Shown here: piece by piece, positions 60,333 to 64,000 of the stretch
Layout of the letters: every line of letters begins with the position of its first letter
Numbering within the stretch: the stretch's first letter is position 1
Assembly (NCBI GenBank): GCA_964553335.1
Contig: CAZKKW010000001.1
Span: 5,414 to 69,413 of the forward strand
Length of the DNA: 64,000 nt
Direction: 5' to 3'
From: JACESI01 sp964553335
GTDB taxonomy: Bacteria > Pseudomonadota > Alphaproteobacteria > Rhizobiales > JACESI01
Position numbers and translations under genes: made by a program
Notes under the pieces: generated by a model
Databases searched by the model: none
What the model saw: only the letters and a program-made list of their open reading frames with translations
Told to the model about the DNA's origin: nothing

Positions 60333-62348
60333 ATGTTCGATAAGATATTGATTGCAAACCGTGGCGAAATCGCTTGTCGTGTTATGAAGACGGCAAGCCT
60401 TATGGGCATTAAAACGGTTGCCGTCTATTCAGACGCTGACGCACGCGCACCGCATGTTTTAATGGCAGATGAAGCGGTGAATATTGGCCCGCCAACGGCT
60501 GCTGAGTCTTATCTTGTAATCGAAAAAATAATTGACGCTTGCAAACAAACAGGCGCTCAGGCCGTTCACCCGGGATATGGCTTTCTGTCTGAGAACCCAT
60601 CCTTTGCAAAAGCACTCGATAAAGCAGGCATCGCCTTTATTGGTCCCAACATTCGCGCGATCGAGGTCATGGGCGATAAAATTGAATCCAAGAAATTCGC
60701 CAATGACGCGAAGGTCAGCACGGTGCCGGGTTATCTTGGCGAAATTGAAAGCCCCGAAGAGGCGTTGAAAATTGCCGAAGATATCGGCTTTCCCGTAATG
60801 ATTAAAGCCTCAGCTGGTGGCGGCGGCAAAGGTATGCGGATTGCTCGTTCTGCGTTAGAGGTGCCAGAAGGGTTTCAACTTGCAAAATCCGAGGCGAAAA
60901 ACTCGTTCGGAGATGACCGTGTATTCATCGAAAAATTCGTTGAAGAACCGCGTCACATTGAAATTCAAGTGCTGGGTGATAAGCATGGCAATGCGATCTA
61001 TTTGGGTGAGCGTGAATGTTCTATCCAGCGCCGCAACCAAAAAGTAATCGAAGAAGCGCCATCAGCCTTTTTGGATGAAGAAACCCGTCGCGCCATGGGC
61101 GAACAATCTGTCGCACTTGCAAAAGCGGTTGATTATGAAAGTGCCGGCACAGTTGAATTCATCGTTGATCGGGACAAAAACTTCTACTTCCTTGAGATGA
61201 ACACGCGCTTGCAGGTGGAGCATCCTGTCACGGAACTGATCACCGGCGTTGATCTCGTTGAGCAGATGATCCGCGTTGCATACGGCGAAAAACTGGCGCT
61301 CCAGCAAGACGATATCAAACTGAATGGCTGGGCGATTGAAAGCCGTATTTATGCGGAAGACCCATTCCGCAATTTTCTACCCTCCATTGGTCGCCTAACA
61401 ACCTACCGTCCACCAGAAGAGGGCGAATTTGATGGGATCATTGTTCGTAACGACACGGGCGTGAGCGAAGGTTCGGAAATCTCGATGTTTTATGATCCGA
61501 TGATTGCAAAACTCTGCACACATGCTGAAACACGCGAAGAGGCAACACTTGCCATGAGTGAGGCGCTTGACCAGTTCATCGTTGAAGGCATTCAGCACAA
61601 TGTACCGTTTCTCTCAGCGCTAATGGCGCACCCTAAATGGATGAGTGGAGACATCTCCACTAATTTCATCGCAGCAGAATATCCAGAAGGCTTTGAAGGC
61701 GTTGAAGCGGATGATGTGACGCAAGAAGCTTTTGTTGCGGCAACGCTCGCAATCGGGCTTTTACAGCGTGTTAGAACCGACAACCTTGGCAATCGTTTGC
61801 GCCCACACAATGGCGCGCTCAATCCTCATTGGGTGGCGATGCTGGGCCGTGATGCCCATCCGGTCATCTTAGCAGGCTTTGAACAAGATGAAGACACGAT
61901 CATTGAGGCCGTTTTAAAAGAAGGTGATGATCCCGTTACTATCGTCACCAATTGGGAAGCGGGCGAAAAACTATTCACCGCGCAAATTGATGGCCGTATC
62001 GTTCATATGCAGGTTAGTCAAAACGGCAGTGTGACAGAATTAAGCCAGCGCGGATCGACCGTTAAAGCCCGCCTAATGCGCCCACAAGATGCCGAGCTGA
62101 TGGCCCATATGCCGATTAAGCTACCGCCTGACACATCGAAGCTACTGCTATGCCCAATGCCGGGCTTGGTTGTTTCCATTGCTGTGAAAGAAGGCCAAAC
62201 CGTGCAGGCAGGCGAGACGCTTGCAAGCGTTGAAGCCATGAAAATGGAAAACGTGCTACGCGCAGAACAAGACGTGGTGATTTCGAAAATCAATGCAGAG
62301 GTTGGCGAAAGCCTCGCCGTTGACGCTGTGATTATGGAGTTTGAATAG
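60333..62348 (+). CDS. pccA: Propionyl-CoA carboxylase alpha subunit (biotin carboxylase and carrier)
   Basis: This subunit carboxylates its own biotin and hands it to PccB. Starting at ATG 60333 (MFDKILIANRGEIACR, with GAGGAAG upstream) the product has 671 residues. The biotin carboxylase part has KASAGGGGKGMRIA, GERECSIQRRNQKV and FLEMNTRLQVEHPVTE; a BT-type linker domain follows (about 450-590), then the biotinyl domain with Lys637 in EAMKMENVL. The frame is open to TTG 60297, immediately after the transporter stop, but the added residues are basic and atypical. The gene end overlaps the convergent lipB by 17 bp. Confidence 0.95.
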   Translation: MFDKILIANRGEIACRVMKTASLMGIKTVAVYSDADARAPHVLMADEAVNIGPPTAAESYLVIEKIIDACKQTGAQAVHPGYGFLSENPSFAKALDKAGIAFIGPNIRAIEVMGDKIESKKFANDAKVSTVPGYLGEIESPEEALKIAEDIGFPVMIKASAGGGGKGMRIARSALEVPEGFQLAKSEAKNSFGDDRVFIEKFVEEPRHIEIQVLGDKHGNAIYLGERECSIQRRNQKVIEEAPSAFLDEETRRAMGEQSVALAKAVDYESAGTVEFIVDRDKNFYFLEMNTRLQVEHPVTELITGVDLVEQMIRVAYGEKLALQQDDIKLNGWAIESRIYAEDPFRNFLPSIGRLTTYRPPEEGEFDGIIVRNDTGVSEGSEISMFYDPMIAKLCTHAETREEATLAMSEALDQFIVEGIQHNVPFLSALMAHPKWMSGDISTNFIAAEYPEGFEGVEADDVTQEAFVAATLAIGLLQRVRTDNLGNRLRPHNGALNPHWVAMLGRDAHPVILAGFEQDEDTIIEAVLKEGDDPVTIVTNWEAGEKLFTAQIDGRIVHMQVSQNGSVTELSQRGSTVKARLMRPQDAELMAHMPIKLPPDTSKLLLCPMPGLVVSIAVKEGQTVQAGETLASVEAMKMENVLRAEQDVVISKINAEVGESLAVDAVIMEFE

Positions 62349-63072
62349 AGGTGGTTTCCCCAACAGGGCCAAAAGTCTGTTCAAACGCCTGCTTCATCGC
62401 CACATCTATGTCGCTCATGGGCAATAAATAACCAAGATCTTCAAAACTGGTCACGCCATGATCTTGCACGCCGCAAGCGATGATACCGTCAAAATGCGTG
62501 AGGTCGGGGCTGACATTTAGGCTTATCCCATGAAAACTCACCCATTTGCGCAGGCGAATGCCGAGGGCTGCGATCTTGTCTTCAGCCATGCTGCCATCGA
62601 GGGCGAGGGGCCGTTCTGGCCTTGTTACCCAAACTCCAACACGATCCTCGCGGCGTTCGCCCTTAATGTTAAAGGCGTCGAGTGTATCAATCAGCCACTG
62701 TTCCAGCGCTTGCACATAAAGGCGCACATCTTGCGCGCGGGTTTTAAGATCTAGCATCACATAGGCAACGCGCTGACCCGGGCCGTGATAGGTATATTGG
62801 CCACCACGCCCTGTTTGGTGCACGGGGAAGCGTTCGGGACTGACGAGGTCTTTGCTGTCTGCACTCGTTCCTGCTGTATAAAGCGGCGGATGCTCCAACA
62901 GCCAGACACATTCACCAGCAGTACCATTGGCTATCTGCTGCGCACGATTTTCCATCGCGCTAAGGGCGGTTTCATAGTCCGTCTCCCCATCAGTAATGAG
63001 CCATTCAACAGGTTGCTGGGCAGATAAAGGAAAAAAATCCGGTCTTTCGTAAATAGATCTGCCTTGATTCAT
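62332..63072 (-). CDS. lipB: Octanoyl-[acyl-carrier-protein]:protein octanoyltransferase
   Basis: LipB transfers octanoyl from ACP to lipoyl domains, the first step of endogenous lipoylation. The 246-residue product has WLLEHPPLYTAGTSAD, QTGRGGQYTYHGPGQRVAY, the Lys region RLRKWVSFHGISLNV and the catalytic Cys in IIACGVQDHGVTS. The N-terminus is usual for the order. Its 3' end overlaps pccA by 17 bp in convergent orientation, so the two messages share antisense ends. Confidence 0.95.
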   Translation of the reverse strand: MNQGRSIYERPDFFPLSAQQPVEWLITDGETDYETALSAMENRAQQIANGTAGECVWLLEHPPLYTAGTSADSKDLVSPERFPVHQTGRGGQYTYHGPGQRVAYVMLDLKTRAQDVRLYVQALEQWLIDTLDAFNIKGERREDRVGVWVTRPERPLALDGSMAEDKIAALGIRLRKWVSFHGISLNVSPDLTHFDGIIACGVQDHGVTSFEDLGYLLPMSDIDVAMKQAFEQTFGPVGETTSIQTP

Positions 63073-63167
63073 TGTTCAGTAACCATAAGGAGTCATCTTA
63101 GGGCGGTAATTCAACCGTTGTAAGTCCGTGTTTTACCGCGCGGATTGTATCTGTAAAGAGGCGCGTA

Positions 63168-63500
63168 GTGTCAGAAGAGTTAATATCAGGCGATAGCGTA
63201 AGTTCAAAGCCTCAAGATACGCCGATTGATGATGTTGTCATTAATCTTGATGTTGTTCTAGGCGAGACAGAAATGGCATTGCACGAATTGCTGCGTTTGG
63301 GGCGAGGGGCAGTGATTTCACTCAACGCAACTGAGGATGAGGATGTGCGCATTCTTGCTGGTGAAACGCAAGTAGCAAGTGGTCAGCTGCGTCTTAATGG
63401 TGAGCAGATCGAAGTGACTGTGACTGAAAACCAGTTACGCGGCCAAAGTTACCGCGCGCCATCTGATAAATTCGTCAAGCCAACTGAAGCCGCTCAATAA
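63168..63500 (+). CDS. FliN-like SpoA-domain protein
   Basis: The 110-residue protein has one FliN C-terminal (SpoA) domain, from VINLDVVLGETEMALHELL through GRGAVISLNATEDEDVRILAG and VASGQLRLNGEQIEVTV. FliN forms part of the flagellar switch ring. This copy is isolated between lipB and a tRNA gene with no other flagellar gene in the window, and may be either the only FliN, an orphan paralogue, or a type III secretion relative. Start GTG 63168 with GAGG upstream. It is divergent from lipB. Confidence 0.8.
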   Translation: MSEELISGDSVSSKPQDTPIDDVVINLDVVLGETEMALHELLRLGRGAVISLNATEDEDVRILAGETQVASGQLRLNGEQIEVTVTENQLRGQSYRAPSDKFVKPTEAAQ

Positions 63501-63600
63501 TTTATTTTCAAAATATGCGTAATAGCGAAATTGCAGCTTGTTCTCACAGTCTGCATTTGCTAAGTCAGCGCACCTGAAGAGAAATCTTCGGTACTTGGTT

Positions 63601-63687
63601 GCGGCCGTGGCGGAATTGGTAGACGCGCAGCGTTGAGGTCGCTGTGGGGTAAAACCCGTGGAAGTTCGAGTCTTCTCGGCCGCACCA
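63601..63687 (+). tRNA. tRNA-Leu (GAG)
   Basis: Complete class II tRNA: acceptor GCGGCCG/CGGCCGC, D arm with GGAATTGGTAGAC, anticodon loop GTTGAGGTC (anticodon GAG), long variable arm GTGGGGTAAAACCCGTG, T loop TTCGAGT, and an encoded CCA end (63685-63687). It lies 100 bp after the FliN-like gene. Confidence 0.95.
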
Positions 63688-63956
63688 AACAATCCCATCA
63701 GGAGATGCGGACAACAATCTCAAAAACTAATCAGCAGTAGGTGTTTTGCGTCGCAAGCAGTCGAGCGCGCTTGGATTGATTGCTATCTACGGTTCAAGGC
63801 AATTGCAATTCAGTCGTTCAAACTGTTTGTCTGATGGTTGAAAACACTGTCTTTGTAGAAGGGTAATCTGCACATGGTTCAATCACCGAGCGTCAAGCAA
63901 CACATTGCCCTTTTGGGATAACGCCATTTCGCGTTTTTTCAATTGTTGAGAAAAGA

Positions 63957-64000
63957 TGGTGAGCCGGCAGGGGTTCGAACCCTGGACCTACTGATTAAAA
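63957..64000 (-). tRNA. tRNA-Lys (UUU), 3' part only
   Basis: On the minus strand the window end shows the anticodon side TTTTAATC (anticodon UUU), the variable region, the T arm with GGGTTCGAACCC, the acceptor strand and an encoded CCA at 63957-63959. The 5' part lies beyond the window. Confidence 0.85.

Overview
The window looks like the chromosome of a member of the Hyphomicrobiales (Rhizobiales, Alphaproteobacteria). The basis is gene order and protein families. One block runs hemB, a small membrane protein, ldtR, an L,D-transpeptidase, glyA, nrdR, ribD-ribE-ribH-nusB-thiL and hppA. A second runs NDUFA12, a DUF2155 protein, aat, accC-accB, aroQ, a DsbA-like protein, an M48 protease, an aminotransferase, rne, an amidase, PBP1A and prfB. 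Both resemble the conserved core of that order. Base composition by eye is moderate, lower than in most soil rhizobia, which would fit a marine or otherwise lower-GC lineage. I cannot name the genus. No phage, transposase, plasmid gene or CRISPR array is visible; this is almost entirely vertically inherited core genome.

Layout. 1-7.1 kb: the end of a secreted MBL-fold protein, recO, parC, then a leftward set (DMT transporter, the N-degron transferase bpt, an RDD protein, hemB). 7.3-11 kb: a cell-wall module with the MarR-type regulator LdtR and a Tat-exported L,D-transpeptidase preceded by a clean inverted repeat. 11.2-17.1 kb: one-carbon and flavin supply (glyA, nrdR, rib genes, nusB, thiL). 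17.3-23.3 kb: a proton-pumping pyrophosphatase, a thiolase, a flavin-binding protein and two adjacent Tat-exported L,D-transpeptidases. 23.6-27.6 kb: the B12-dependent ribonucleotide reductase nrdJ, with two probable NrdR boxes exactly 31 bp apart centre to centre. 28-35.8 kb: a complex I accessory subunit, aat, biotin carboxylase genes, aroQ, and periplasmic redox and protease genes. 35.9-44.7 kb: RNase E with a long acidic insert in its S1 domain, an amidase, PBP1A and prfB with its programmed +1 frameshift. 44.7-50.8 kb: NAD kinase, an amine-oxidising flavoenzyme and a fused indolepyruvate oxidoreductase. 50.9-52.7 kb: a three-gene periplasmic cluster (two related Cys proteins plus a SCO protein). 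52.7-64 kb: DksA-like protein, panB, YfgM-like protein, bamB, der, a propionyl-CoA carboxylase operon, lipB, a FliN-like protein, tRNA-Leu and the end of a tRNA-Lys.

Themes. Peptidoglycan remodelling is prominent: three L,D-transpeptidases, LdtR, PBP1A and an amidase. The nucleotide-reduction regulator NrdR and a likely target, nrdJ, lie 11 kb apart. Both bacterial N-degron transferases (Bpt and Aat) are present.

The best candidate for something undescribed is the 50.9-52.7 kb cluster. Its first two exported proteins appear to be diverged copies of one small Cys-containing domain, encoded directly upstream of a copper-type SCO protein. Smaller curiosities are two genes whose stop codons lie inside short tandem duplications, a 33-residue single-pass membrane protein with a good ribosome binding site, and perfect inverted repeats upstream of ldtP and between rne and the amidase gene.
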